Both the position numbers and the translations under genes were made by a program. The notes under the pieces were generated by a model, which worked only from the letters and a program-made list of their open reading frames with translations, ran no database searches and was not told where the DNA came from. A DNA stretch of 64,000 nt from JADCRZ01 sp965200945 (GTDB taxonomy: Bacteria; Bacteroidota; Bacteroidia; Chitinophagales; Chitinophagaceae): positions 2,790,001 through 2,854,000 of the forward strand of contig OZ241749.1 in assembly GCA_965200945.1 (NCBI GenBank), in the 5' to 3' direction. Below are positions 27,301 to 35,261 of this stretch, piece by piece. Numbering within the stretch: position 1 is the stretch's first letter; each line of letters starts with the position of its first letter.

Positions 27301-27731
27301 TCGCTGTAGAGGTTCTTCAGGTGCATGAAAGTGCCGGTGGCGGAATCGCGCAGCCAGCGGTGCGGGCCCGGGGCGAAGAACAGGAGGTAATCACTGCCAT
27401 TCAGCATGCCGTCGCCCCCGTCGTTCACTTGAACCGGGTTTTCCTGCAAGTCATCCACTACAGCCCCTGAACAGCTTTCGGGAAGCGCAGATCCGCCGTT
27501 ACCATACAACCGGATGGAAGCGGAAGGGATGGCATCCCCGGTTATGCCAAGGGCGTGCAAAAAAGCCAGGTCTACCCTGTACACGCCGGGATCCTTCACC
27601 GCGATCTTATACCATGTGTGGGTTGCCAGCACGGAGGAGTCATGGTAGGTACGCTGTGCCCCGGCCGTTCTGCCCGTCAGCAGGAAGATCATCAAAGGGA
27701 CCCACAGGGCGATATAAGACCTTCGAGTCAA
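24312..27731 (-). CDS. porU: Type IX secretion system sortase PorU (peptidase family C25)
   Basis: Gingipain-like cysteine protease that removes the C-terminal sorting domain of type IX cargo and attaches it to a lipid anchor at the cell surface. The catalytic His lies in NYSGHGSARR and the catalytic Cys in FITATCDFAPYD, both in the central C25 domain (roughly residues 400-800). An N-terminal beta-rich prodomain precedes it, and an Ig-like/type A sorting-like end follows (NYPNPVLAG near the start, GVYFYRIIA, GNLLIW last). The frame is open to 27920, but a TTG at 27731 gives a textbook signal peptide, MTRRSYIALWVPLMIFLL to AGAQ, whereas ATG at 27836 or 27920 adds an implausible leader. I chose TTG. 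It diverges from gldJ. Confidence 0.93.
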   Translation of the reverse strand: MTRRSYIALWVPLMIFLLTGRTAGAQRTYHDSSVLATHTWYKIAVKDPGVYRVDLAFLHALGITGDAIPSASIRLYGNGGSALPESCSGAVVDDLQENPVQVNDGGDGMLNGSDYLLFFAPGPHRWLRDSATGTFMHLKNLYSDQSFYFLSLFGTGKRIATVAGPAATGPAVTSFDEHYYHELDSINLLGSGKNWYGEDFSAGGANASRSFFIPLPNLLSGSSTLRSGCISRSIGSGSQFSVAVNSTPVLVHTLPAVGSGNLDLFGATSVAGATFTLAGSSARLTYTYQSSAFGAQGWLDWFEVGMRRSLTLAGSDPLLFRDVAGVRTGAAALFSVQGATSSTQVWDVTDPLLPYRLSSQLAGTELRFSNDCSTLHEYVAFTGSFPAPQAIGRVDNQNLHAAAATDMIIVTHPAVYSEAVRLAAYHMQRDHLKVTVVNTAAIYNEFASGSPDPTALRDFVKMFYDRAGNDPSKRPRYLLLFGDASYDYKNRLSGNTSLVPAYESSASIDPLATYTSDDFFGFLDDTGNIGSDATVNLLRIGIGRVPVATAAQARAYVDKVIGYTDTSALGDWRNRITYVADDEDFNLHLQDAESIAATADTVNSAFLPVKIYLDAYPQESTSAGGRYPAVNQEINNGINSGTLIWNYSGHGSARRLAEEVVLDQSIAASWNNAGKLPLFITATCDFAPYDNPGNYSLGEDILLREKTGAIALMTTTRLVFAYSNRILNQNYMRVALQRKPDGGYYSLGEAVQRAKNYTYQTFSDIANNRKFTLLGDPALTLAFPEYQVRTNLVNGRPVGANDTLKALQQYDLAGQVTDQSGSRINDFNGTVRITVYDKALPVSTLANDPESMKASFPVQDHVLFKGTADVRSGEFRYGFVVPKDIDYRFGPGKISYYARGSSRDANGADTRFLVGGSQNPADVTGPVVGAYLNSEAFVNGSETDQNPLLFVKLYDSSGINITGTGIGHDLTAVLDDGKAVYTLNSFYETDPNQYRQGVVRYQLYGLAEGKHRLKIKAWDAANNSAEVGIDFTVVAGKTFSILRAVNYPNPVLAGTRFHFEYDAAVRTMAVSVMIYTPEGQLIKAVKKTINPNGSRFCDVDWDGKDETGAKPHKGVYFYRIIAITDLNTRAVKAGNLLIW

Positions 27732-27938
27732 CCGGGGGAAACAGATATTTTTGGAGACTGGGAACAAAACGTTAAAAATAGATCTTAGCCGCTTTACGGG
27801 CAAAAGGTACAATATAACCCAGACTGTTATATTCATGAAACTGTATATCTTCGTGTACCGGTTTCCCAGTAAATTTAATTGCCCATAGGATACAATATTT
27901 ACGCAGAGTTCTCGTTTCAAACTTTAAACAAAGGCTTC

Positions 27939-29507
27939 ATGCTTCGTAATTTGAATGTTAAAACAGTAGGGGTGCTTTTTTGCTGCGCTCTTATGGCGGC
28001 CTCCTGTAAGAACGGAGGTTTATTCAGCAAAAAGAAAGAAAGTTCGGATGTCACAGGGTGGAACTACAACGACAAAAACCAGGGTGGTTACCAGGTTGCC
28101 CGTGAAAAGGAGCAACGCACCGGTCCGGGTCTGGTATTTGTTCAGGGTGGAACCTTCACGATGGGCTCTACACAGGAAGACGTGATGGGCGACTGGAACA
28201 ACATTCCCCGCCGTGTCACTGTCAATTCATTTTACATCGACCAGTCGGAAGTGGCCAATGTTCACTACCGTGAATACATGTATTGGGTCAATACGGTATT
28301 CGACGGGGATGAATATGTGACTGTCCGCAATGCCGTCCTTCCCGACACACTCGTATGGAGAAGCGAACTGGCAAACAACGAACCGATGGTCGAAAACTAT
28401 TTCCGTCACCCGGCCTACAACTACTACCCGGTAGTGGGCGTAACCTGGAAACAGGCCAACGACTTCTGCCTCTGGAGAACCGACCGTGTGAACGAACTGG
28501 AACTGGTGAAAAGAGGACTTGTCAACGACAAATCACTGAAGAACCTCTCCGGTCTCGGTGCAGAACATTTCGAAACGAAATCATATCTCTGGGGTGAGTT
28601 CACGCCAACTCCCGGCAAGAATGCCCGCTCCAGCAAAAACCCGCTCAAAAATCCCAACGGTACGCCAAGGGCCCAGGTCACCTATGAAGATGGCATCCTG
28701 TTCCCCGAATACCGCCTGCCTTCAGAGGCAGAATGGGAATACGCAGCCCTCGGTTATGTAAACCAGAATCCACAGCCCAGCAAGAAAGAAGGCAGCCGCG
28801 GGGAAGAGCTCGTCACCAACAAACAGGTATACTCATGGGGACAAAACGTAAATGGTCTCCGCGACGGACGCCATGGCAGCTGGCAGGGTACTTTCCTGGC
28901 CAACTTCAAACGTGGCTCCGGTGATAACATGGGTGTGGCCGGTGGTTTGAACGACCGTGCCGTTTACACCGCTCCGGTAGGTTCTTTTTATCCCAACGGT
29001 TTCGGCCTGTACAACATGTCGGGTAACGTGAATGAATGGGTAGGCGATGTTTACCGTCCTCTCTCGCCGATCGACGTGGATGATGTGGCTCCTTTCCGTG
29101 GTAACAAGTTCCGTGTGATAGACCTCTCCACCGGCAAGCCCGAAGTAGACAGCCTCGGCCATATCAAATACAGGGATGTTACCGACGAAGAATCAAGCAA
29201 AAGACTCAACTACCAGAAAGGCAACGTGATCAACTACCTCGATGGTGATTCCGTAGTGCAGGGCGTTCGCTACGACTTCGGCAAAACCACCCTCATCAGC
29301 GACCACTCCCGCGTGATCAAAGGCGGCAGCTGGAACGACAGGGCCTACTACCTCAGCCCAGGCACCCGCCGCTACATGGACGAAGACCAGGCCAGCAGCA
29401 CGGTCGGTTTCCGCTGTGCGATGGACCGTGTGGGCAGTCCGGAAGGAAACGGCAGAAAGACCGGTATCCAGTACAAAGCAAGAAAACAGAATTCGCGGAA
29501 GAAATAA
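27939..29507 (+). CDS. gldJ: Gliding motility lipoprotein GldJ (formylglycine-generating-enzyme fold)
   Basis: An outer-membrane lipoprotein of the gliding/type IX machinery; in Flavobacterium, GldJ stabilises GldK and is needed for gliding and secretion. The ATG at 27939 gives 522 residues with a signal and lipobox ending MAASC. Next come the GldJ-typical WNYNDKNQGGYQVA, TGPGLVFVQGGTFTMGS and DWNNIPRRVTVNSFYIDQSEV, and the SUMF1-like domain continues with LPSEAEWEYAALG, GLYNMSGNVNEWVGDV and IKGGSWNDRAYYL. Catalytic cysteines of true formylglycine-generating enzymes are not conserved in this family. It diverges from porU, so the two share a regulatory interval. A terminator follows. Confidence 0.95.
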   Translation: MLRNLNVKTVGVLFCCALMAASCKNGGLFSKKKESSDVTGWNYNDKNQGGYQVAREKEQRTGPGLVFVQGGTFTMGSTQEDVMGDWNNIPRRVTVNSFYIDQSEVANVHYREYMYWVNTVFDGDEYVTVRNAVLPDTLVWRSELANNEPMVENYFRHPAYNYYPVVGVTWKQANDFCLWRTDRVNELELVKRGLVNDKSLKNLSGLGAEHFETKSYLWGEFTPTPGKNARSSKNPLKNPNGTPRAQVTYEDGILFPEYRLPSEAEWEYAALGYVNQNPQPSKKEGSRGEELVTNKQVYSWGQNVNGLRDGRHGSWQGTFLANFKRGSGDNMGVAGGLNDRAVYTAPVGSFYPNGFGLYNMSGNVNEWVGDVYRPLSPIDVDDVAPFRGNKFRVIDLSTGKPEVDSLGHIKYRDVTDEESSKRLNYQKGNVINYLDGDSVVQGVRYDFGKTTLISDHSRVIKGGSWNDRAYYLSPGTRRYMDEDQASSTVGFRCAMDRVGSPEGNGRKTGIQYKARKQNSRKK

Positions 29508-29525
29508 TGCGGATCAAATCATATC

Positions 29526-29556
29526 AAAAAGCCATCCTTTACGGGGTGGCTTTTTT
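29526..29556 (+). terminator. Rho-independent terminator of gldJ
   Basis: AAAAAGCCATCC (29526-29537) pairs with GGGTGGCTTTTTT (29544-29556), with one G-T pair. The U-tract continues TTTTTTGTTTTT. It begins 19 bases after the gldJ stop. Confidence 0.9.
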
Positions 29557-29671
29557 GTTTTTAGCGGCCTGCTAGCCGGTAAAATCCAAACTTGTTTTTC
29601 GTGCATCCGATTCTCATCCTTACTTTGTCTACTCGATATTATTTTCAGCCATCCCCAAAAGAGCACACAGC

Positions 29672-30952
29672 ATGACGATCGAACAACTGTACGGGATCTA
29701 TCTTCAGCACCCCGGCATCTCTACGGATACCCGTACCATCAAACCGGGCGACCTCTACTTTGCGCTCAAAGGAGGCTCTTTCAATGGCAACCTGTTTGCC
29801 GGGCAGGCACTGGAAAAAGGCGCTGCCTATGCGGTGATCGACGAAGAAGCGCAGAGCCAGGGAGATAAAACCATTCTGGTTCAAGATGTTCTGCAGACGC
29901 TGCAGGCACTCGCCCGTCACCACCGCCAGACATTCCAGTTCCCGTTCCTGGCCATCACCGGCTCCAACGGCAAAACGACCACCAAGGAACTGATCCACCA
30001 GGTACTCTCCACCCAGTACAAGACCTATACGACGGAGGGAAACCTGAACAACCAGATCGGCATACCGCTCACCATTCTCAAGATCCGGCAGGATGCGGAG
30101 ATGGCCGTGATCGAGATGGGCGCCAACCATATGCGGGAGATCGCGGATTACTGCCGGTATGCGCTTCCTACCCACGGGCTTATCACCAACGCCGGCAAGG
30201 CCCACCTGGAGGGGTTTGGCAGCGAAGAAAATATAAAAAAAGGAAAAGGGGAGCTGTTCGATTACCTGCGTGAAACCGGGGGTACCGTATTTGTGATGCA
30301 GGATTATCCTTATCTGCAGGAGATGAGCGAAGGCATCCGGTCGTTTACCTACGGCACCGCCGGAGGAGAGATAACAGGCCAGGTGGTGCAAAGCGATCCT
30401 TTCCTGGAAGTGACCATCACAAAAGGCGTCGCCATCCCTTCTATCCATACCCATCTGGTGGGTGAATACAACCTGCCTAATGTGCTGGCGGCCGTGGCAG
30501 TAGGCAAGTTCTTCTCCGTGAAGGATGAAGCCATACAAACCGCCCTGGAAGCCTATATTCCTTCCAACAGCCGCTCGCAGATGCTGGACATGGGAAGCAA
30601 CCGGATCGTACTAGATGCCTACAATGCCAACCCCAGCAGCATGCAGTCGGCCATTGAGAACTTCGCACGCATAAAGGCCGCCAACAAGGTAGTGATCCTG
30701 GGAGGCATGATGGAGCTGGGCAGGCATAGCGTCGAAGAACACAGGGCGCTGGTGGCATTGCTGCAACGCCATCAATGGAAGCAGGTAGCCCTGGTAGGCG
30801 GTGATTTCTTGGGCTTACAGCATCCCTATCTTTCGTTTCCGAACGCTGCCGCAGCGGCAGAATGGTTCCGCAGCCAGCATTTCGAGCATACCCATATCCT
30901 AGTAAAAGGATCCAGGAGCATGCAGATGGAAAAAGTGCTGCTGGAAGCCTGA
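29672..30952 (+). CDS. murF: UDP-N-acetylmuramoyl-tripeptide--D-alanyl-D-alanine ligase
   Basis: ATP-dependent Mur ligase adding D-Ala-D-Ala to the UDP-MurNAc-tripeptide, the last cytoplasmic step of peptidoglycan precursor synthesis. The 426 residues start MTIEQLYGIYLQHPGISTDTR. The ATP loop is ITGSNGKTTTKELIH near residue 98. TEGNLNNQIGIPLTIL near 128, IEMGANHMREIADYC near 149 and TNAGKAHLEGFGS near 172 are ligase motifs. The C-terminal Rossmann-like domain has DAYNANPSSMQSAIENF and ILGGMMELG. It is separate from other division/cell-wall genes and follows the gldJ terminator, so it is probably a single-gene unit. Confidence 0.96.
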   Translation: MTIEQLYGIYLQHPGISTDTRTIKPGDLYFALKGGSFNGNLFAGQALEKGAAYAVIDEEAQSQGDKTILVQDVLQTLQALARHHRQTFQFPFLAITGSNGKTTTKELIHQVLSTQYKTYTTEGNLNNQIGIPLTILKIRQDAEMAVIEMGANHMREIADYCRYALPTHGLITNAGKAHLEGFGSEENIKKGKGELFDYLRETGGTVFVMQDYPYLQEMSEGIRSFTYGTAGGEITGQVVQSDPFLEVTITKGVAIPSIHTHLVGEYNLPNVLAAVAVGKFFSVKDEAIQTALEAYIPSNSRSQMLDMGSNRIVLDAYNANPSSMQSAIENFARIKAANKVVILGGMMELGRHSVEEHRALVALLQRHQWKQVALVGGDFLGLQHPYLSFPNAAAAAEWFRSQHFEHTHILVKGSRSMQMEKVLLEA

Positions 30953-30969
30953 AACCCGCCATTGCAGGC

Positions 30970-31311
30970 CTAATTCCGACCCTTCGTTTTAAGTAATTTG
31001 ATCCGTGGATAATAAGTCCAGAGGGCGACACAGATATCCTGCTCACCGGGCGCCAACCGGTCGGATACCTTCACAAATACTTTCCGGCCGTTGAGTACAA
31101 GCTCCGGAGGCAATCCCTTGGGGGCCCAGATGAGGTCCTGTTTGCCGGTGAAGCTGCGGATTGCTGCCGAATCATCCGAAAAATCCAGCACAACCGGCGA
31201 ACATCCGTTGCTGATCATGCGGATCGTGGCTCTCAGGTAAGGGGAGTCTGGAACATTTTTGTGACAGGAAATTACCAGCACAACAGCCAGAAGAAGCCAC
31301 AGTTTCCACAT
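30970..31311 (-). CDS. Small hypothetical lipoprotein
   Basis: A 113-residue protein with a signal peptide and lipobox (LLLAVVLVISCHKN; Cys at about residue 16). The mature part of about 97 residues is beta-rich, with YLRATIRMISNGC, VVLDFSDDS and PGEQDICVALWTYYPRIKLL. No known domain is recognised. It is convergent with murF (17 bases between stops) and diverges from the DUF983 gene. Membrane anchoring is inferred from the lipobox; function unknown. Confidence 0.65.
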   Translation of the reverse strand: MWKLWLLLAVVLVISCHKNVPDSPYLRATIRMISNGCSPVVLDFSDDSAAIRSFTGKQDLIWAPKGLPPELVLNGRKVFVKVSDRLAPGEQDICVALWTYYPRIKLLKTKGRN

Positions 31312-31436
31312 GCTTTTAATAAAGCTGACATATCACTGAAAAGATCCGTTGCATGCTGCTGCACTAACAGATAATCAGGCAAGAATCCCCGGCCAAACGC
31401 CTTTATTTCTATTAACTTTGTTTTAAACAGAAGGAT

Positions 31437-31898
31437 ATGGAGACGGAAGAAAGAAATCCCGGGTATCTGCTGGCAGTGCTTGGCAACAAATGCCCGCGGT
31501 GCCGGCATGGCCACCTGTACAAAGAAAGAAATCCCTACAAATTAAGGTCGGTTGTGTCGATGAATGAAGCTTGTCCCGAATGCGGACAGATCACCGATAT
31601 CGAAGTCGGATTTTACTACGGTACTTCTTATGTAAGCTATGCCATTGCGGTGATCGTTTGCGCGCTTTCTTTTGTACTGTGGTGGCTCGTGATCGGTTTC
31701 TCTTTCAAGGACTCGCGCTTTTTCTGGTGGATGGGCATCAACGCACTCATGCTCATTCTCATACAGCCGCTTTTGATGCGGCTGTCGAGAACGTTGTGGC
31801 TTTCCTGGTTTGTAAAATATGATCCCAACTGGCGTCAGAACAAGATCAATCCCGACAGCTTCGAAAGGATCGTAGGCGGCCAGATGAACAACTGGTAG
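31437..31898 (+). CDS. DUF983 zinc-ribbon membrane protein
   Basis: A 153-residue protein with an N-terminal cytoplasmic zinc ribbon made of two CxxC pairs: NKCPRCRHGHLY (about 20-23) and EACPECGQITD (about 46-49). Two membrane helices follow at about 68-90 and 100-122. GFYYGTSYVSYA between ribbon and first helix is the DUF983 signature. The C-terminal tail is short and basic. DUF983 proteins are widespread but uncharacterised. It is convergent with the beta-propeller lipoprotein gene (14 bases between stops). Confidence 0.85.
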   Translation: METEERNPGYLLAVLGNKCPRCRHGHLYKERNPYKLRSVVSMNEACPECGQITDIEVGFYYGTSYVSYAIAVIVCALSFVLWWLVIGFSFKDSRFFWWMGINALMLILIQPLLMRLSRTLWLSWFVKYDPNWRQNKINPDSFERIVGGQMNNW

Positions 31899-31912
31899 TC
31901 GGCTGCCGTAGT

Positions 31913-32860
31913 TTATGGAATGCTTACACGCGAAACGGTAAACGGCAGCACGGGGGGCGTAGGGCCTGACCGGCGGTTCAGTTGCCCGTTCACCACCAGA
32001 AAATAATTTCCTGCTTTCGCGATGGTTGTGTTGAACAGAAGGTTCTGTCCGAAGCCATTGCCCACCGTTCCCTGCGAAAATTCGCTGTTCAGCGTAACCG
32101 GGAAGATCAGGTTGGTTGCATTCCTCGATACGTACAAAATATTCTTATCAAGCCACAGTCCGTCTCCGGAAGTAACAGGCGTATTCAGGGCGATCTCCGT
32201 AATGGCCTTGCTGCTGATATCGATGCGGTACAGCTTTCCCGAACTCGAAACGATCATGAGGAGGTAATTGCCACTGGGCGTTATTTCGATGCCATTGGCG
32301 TTGGTACCGGTGGCAGCATAAGGAATCTGAGCATCGGTGAAAGTGAGCCAGCGTTCAATGTCACCGGGCGTGGCAGCGGCTACGCTTGTTCGGTAAACCT
32401 GCTTGTTCTGCGAATCGGTGAAGTAAACATAGTTTTTGTCGAGAATGCAGTCGTTGATGAAGCCCGTTGCGGAAAAAGTGGTAAGATCCCAGCTTTTGAG
32501 CAGCGTACCGTCAGGATTCAGTACATGGATCTTGTTCTGCGAACCGCCGCAAACCCACAACCTTCCCCTCGCATCCAGCTTCATGCCGTTGCAGGTACTG
32601 CGGCCCTGTGCAGCGCCGGCGGCAAACAGGGTATTGCCACCTGTTTGTACGTCTACCCGGAGAATGTCGCCGTTGCCGAGACTGCCCGTATAGAAAACGC
32701 CTTTCCCCCCGTCGTAGGCAATCCCTTCCGGGAAGAAAGTATCGCCGGGAATCGTATAGCTCTGCTGTTTTACTTCGATGGTAGTGTCGTCTTTTTTGCA
32801 CGCTACGCAGCACATAAGCAGCGCTGCAGATAAAATAGAGGTTCTGATCAGGTAGGTCAT
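31913..32860 (-). CDS. SMP-30/gluconolactonase-like beta-propeller lipoprotein
   Basis: A 315-residue secreted lipoprotein (lipobox in LMCCVACKKDD, Cys about residue 21). The mature part is a six-bladed propeller of the SMP-30/NHL type, with repeated blade patterns such as FFPEGIAYDGGKGVFYTGSL, GRLWVCGGSQNKIHVL, FINDCILDKNYVYFTDS and ANGIEITPSGNYLLMIVS. Metal-binding positions of gluconolactonases (an acidic residue in PEGIAYD and the ND pair in FINDCIL) are present, so lactonase-type activity is possible but unproven. It is flanked by a palindromic repeat upstream, and no operon partner is visible. Confidence 0.75.
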   Translation of the reverse strand: MTYLIRTSILSAALLMCCVACKKDDTTIEVKQQSYTIPGDTFFPEGIAYDGGKGVFYTGSLGNGDILRVDVQTGGNTLFAAGAAQGRSTCNGMKLDARGRLWVCGGSQNKIHVLNPDGTLLKSWDLTTFSATGFINDCILDKNYVYFTDSQNKQVYRTSVAAATPGDIERWLTFTDAQIPYAATGTNANGIEITPSGNYLLMIVSSSGKLYRIDISSKAITEIALNTPVTSGDGLWLDKNILYVSRNATNLIFPVTLNSEFSQGTVGNGFGQNLLFNTTIAKAGNYFLVVNGQLNRRSGPTPPVLPFTVSRVSIP

Positions 32861-32904
32861 AATGTATAAAATAGAAGTGATGAGAGTGTATATATAATCA
32901 TCCT

Positions 32905-32965
32905 ATGCCTGGCGTCTCTTGCTGCACAGGATCGCTGATATTCGGAGTCGGTATGCATCGCGTCT
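32905..32965. repeat. AGACGC-type palindromic repeat unit
   Basis: Contains CCTATGCCTGGCGTCTC near 32904-32920 and GGTATGCATCGCGTCTCC near 32950-32966. The GCAT/GCGTCTC arms match the units at 11820-11835 and 59784-59803. It lies between the propeller lipoprotein gene and the DUF3140 gene, near the 3' end of the latter. Confidence 0.45.
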
Positions 32966-32968
32966 CCT

Positions 32969-33322
32969 CTAATCTTTGCTGTAATCATATCCCCAGTTCT
33001 TCAGGGAATAATTCCAGCGCGAGTCGGCAAGATCGCCGTGGGGCTTCTGGGCTTTGTGACGGCTGATATAGCTGACCACGCGGTGCATCTGATGATAATC
33101 ATCATCCGTAAGGTCCGCCTTCTTTTTGTGGAGGATGTCGATGATCATTTTGCCCGACTTATGACCGATGGCTTCTCCGTCGCCGCTGTCCTGCCCGGTA
33201 TGGCGCGATTCGTCTGTCTTCAGCCATTTTTCCAGTTCCGACGCGCTCATATTTACCAGCTCCTTGAAGTGCCGGTATACTTCCTCCTGCTCCTGTTTGT
33301 CTTTTGGTTCTTTTTCTGTCAT
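32969..33322 (-). CDS. DUF3140 protein
   Basis: Starts at the ATG at 33322 (MTEKEPKDKQEQ), 117 residues; a Met six codons upstream is the alternative. The whole DUF3140 pattern is visible: LEKWLKTDESRHTG, EAIGHKSGKMIIDIL, KADLTDDDYHQMHRVVSYI, and HGDLADSRWNYSLKNWG at the end. It is a small soluble, charged helical protein. DUF3140 has no known function, and I see no catalytic motif. It is a single gene on the minus strand. Confidence 0.85.
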   Translation of the reverse strand: MTEKEPKDKQEQEEVYRHFKELVNMSASELEKWLKTDESRHTGQDSGDGEAIGHKSGKMIIDILHKKKADLTDDDYHQMHRVVSYISRHKAQKPHGDLADSRWNYSLKNWGYDYSKD

Positions 33323-33416
33323 AACACCGTTTACCGGCACAACTAAAAATTCTATGCCAGTGATGGCTAAGCGAACCCTTTGTTGAACCTTTCAAATAAT
33401 AAACGAAATCCGGTTT

Positions 33417-34208
33417 CTACAGGTTGCCCTGAACAGGCTGAATGAGATAATAAACGCAGGTGGTGAAAAAATTCCGGATCCACGGCAATCTGCCCAATAG
33501 GGAAGACTGCTCCCTGGGTTTCCAGCCGAACTTCCATTCGTAGATCGGGTTGATGAGAAAGAATTTTTTGTGGGCAATGGTATAGCGCGTCTGCTTCACG
33601 ATCCGTTCGAACCGCTCGATGGAGATACCGGTATCTTTTACTTCCAGCAGGTCTTCCACCGGCTCGTGGTAATGCTTCAGGATTGCCTTGTACAGGGGGC
33701 GGGGCAGCAGGTGGTAATAAGGCATCCGGGAAGTGAGCTTGTGGTGGCACACCTGCTGGTGACCGCCAAAGGGCATCTGCCAGGGTGGAAAGCCGAAGAA
33801 GATCATGCCTGCCGGTTTTAAAAAGGTCTGCATCCAGCCGATCAGCTTTCGCTGGTCATGAATGTGTTCGATCACATCCTTGAGTATGATGATGTCGAAG
33901 CTGCCCAGCTCTTCCACTGTGGTGAGATAAATATCTTTCGAGATAAACCGGATCTTCCCCGATTCAATATCGTCTTTCAGCCAGTTGTTCGCATTGTCGA
34001 TCCTGCTCTGGTCGAACTCGACGCCGACGCCGGTGCAGCCGCGGTCAACAAACGCTTTCAGCACCCCTCCTTCTCCACAGCCGATCTCAAGCACCTGCAC
34101 CCCCGGTACGATCGTGAACTTCTCTTCCACAAAGGGGATCACCCACTTGCTGGCGTTCATGATCTGCATATCGAAATACCGCTTCCGGTCGACGTGGAAT
34201 TCAAACAT
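33417..34208 (-). CDS. Class I SAM-dependent methyltransferase
   Basis: A 263-residue soluble methyltransferase. The SAM-binding motif I is VLEIGCGEGGVLKAFVDRG near residue 39, the acidic loop GVGVEFDQSRIDNA near 62, and motif post-I/II FDIIILKDVIEHIHDQRKLI near 103 (the DVIEH type of ubiquinone/UbiG-like enzymes). A C-terminal hydrophobic/aromatic region (about 150-263, with FFGFPPWQMPFGGHQQVCHH) probably holds the acceptor. Relatives often act on sugars or lipids in glycan loci, but no such locus is visible here. The ATG at 34208 diverges from the esterase gene. Confidence 0.85.
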   Translation of the reverse strand: MFEFHVDRKRYFDMQIMNASKWVIPFVEEKFTIVPGVQVLEIGCGEGGVLKAFVDRGCTGVGVEFDQSRIDNANNWLKDDIESGKIRFISKDIYLTTVEELGSFDIIILKDVIEHIHDQRKLIGWMQTFLKPAGMIFFGFPPWQMPFGGHQQVCHHKLTSRMPYYHLLPRPLYKAILKHYHEPVEDLLEVKDTGISIERFERIVKQTRYTIAHKKFFLINPIYEWKFGWKPREQSSLLGRLPWIRNFFTTCVYYLIQPVQGNL

Positions 34209-34339
34209 GGTTATGCTCTTAATCAGATTTCCTGCAAAATAACTAACTTCTAACGAGTGGAAGCCAGATTGGTGCGGTCAGCATTACAGGATTTTGTTAC
34301 TTTGGTACTATTTTACCGGCACTAAAACCGACGATCTGC

Positions 34340-35254
34340 ATGAAAAAAATTTTGTTCGCCGCCATCTGTCTGAATATGAGTCTATCACTCTTCTCCCAGG
34401 AGATCATTCCGCTGTACGATAAGATACCAAATTCAAAACCGGGCCCCGACCAGGAATTGATGGAAACCCAGTCGAACGGCCGCATCAGCGGCAGCAAGGT
34501 TTCCCACCCCACACTCGCCGTGTACCTGCCCGAAGCCGGTAAAGCCAATGGCACAGCCGTGGTGATCTGCCCCGGTGGCGGATACGTACACCTGGCCATG
34601 ACGCATGAGGGCTTCGACGTGGCCAAACGGCTGAATGAGGAAGGCATCACCTGTTTCGTACTTAAATACCGGCTGCCGAGCGACAGCATCATGGAGAAAA
34701 AAGAGATCGGTCCGCTGCAGGATGCCCAACGGGCCATCCAGATCGTGCGGGAAGGCGCCGGCAAATGGCACCTTAACCCAAACAAGGTCGGCATCATCGG
34801 CTTCTCAGCCGGCGGGCACCTCGCCTCCACAGCCGGAACACATTTCCAGAAAGCAGTCATCGACAACCCAAAGAAGACCAGTCTGCGCCCCGATTTCATG
34901 ATCCTGGGTTACCCGGTGATCAGTTTCAGCGACAGCCTTGCCCACATGGGTTCCCGCAACTATCTCCTCGGTACACAGCCCTCCCCGGATATGGTCACGC
35001 TCTACTCCAATGAAAAGCAGGTAACCTCTCAAACGCCGCCCACCTTTCTTGTGCACGCCCGGGATGACAAGACCGTAAAGGTCGAGAACAGCATTGCGTT
35101 CAAGGCGGCCCTGGATCAAAACAAGGTTCCCAGCGAGATCTACCTGTACGACAAAGGCGGTCACGGCTTCGGACTCAACAATTCCACTTCGGACGTAAAA
35201 TGGATCGACCTGGCGATCGGATGGATGAAGAAAAACAGTTTCCTGCCGAAATAA
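34340..35254 (+). CDS. Secreted alpha/beta hydrolase, acetyl-xylan esterase/BD-FAE type
   Basis: A 304-residue exported esterase. The signal peptide is MKKILFAAICLNMSLSLFS. The oxyanion-hole motif is VICPGGGYVHLA near residue 76, in place of the HGGG of hormone-sensitive-lipase types. The nucleophile Ser is in GFSAGGHLASTAG near 155, the acid Asp in HARDDKTV near 238, and the His in GGHGFGL near 274. This arrangement is typical of the BD-FAE/acetyl-xylan esterase group that removes acetyl or feruloyl groups from plant polysaccharides. The substrate is inferred from family. It is convergent with the TonB-dependent receptor (7 bases between stops). Confidence 0.88.
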   Translation: MKKILFAAICLNMSLSLFSQEIIPLYDKIPNSKPGPDQELMETQSNGRISGSKVSHPTLAVYLPEAGKANGTAVVICPGGGYVHLAMTHEGFDVAKRLNEEGITCFVLKYRLPSDSIMEKKEIGPLQDAQRAIQIVREGAGKWHLNPNKVGIIGFSAGGHLASTAGTHFQKAVIDNPKKTSLRPDFMILGYPVISFSDSLAHMGSRNYLLGTQPSPDMVTLYSNEKQVTSQTPPTFLVHARDDKTVKVENSIAFKAALDQNKVPSEIYLYDKGGHGFGLNNSTSDVKWIDLAIGWMKKNSFLPK

Positions 35255-35261
35255 ACCGCTG

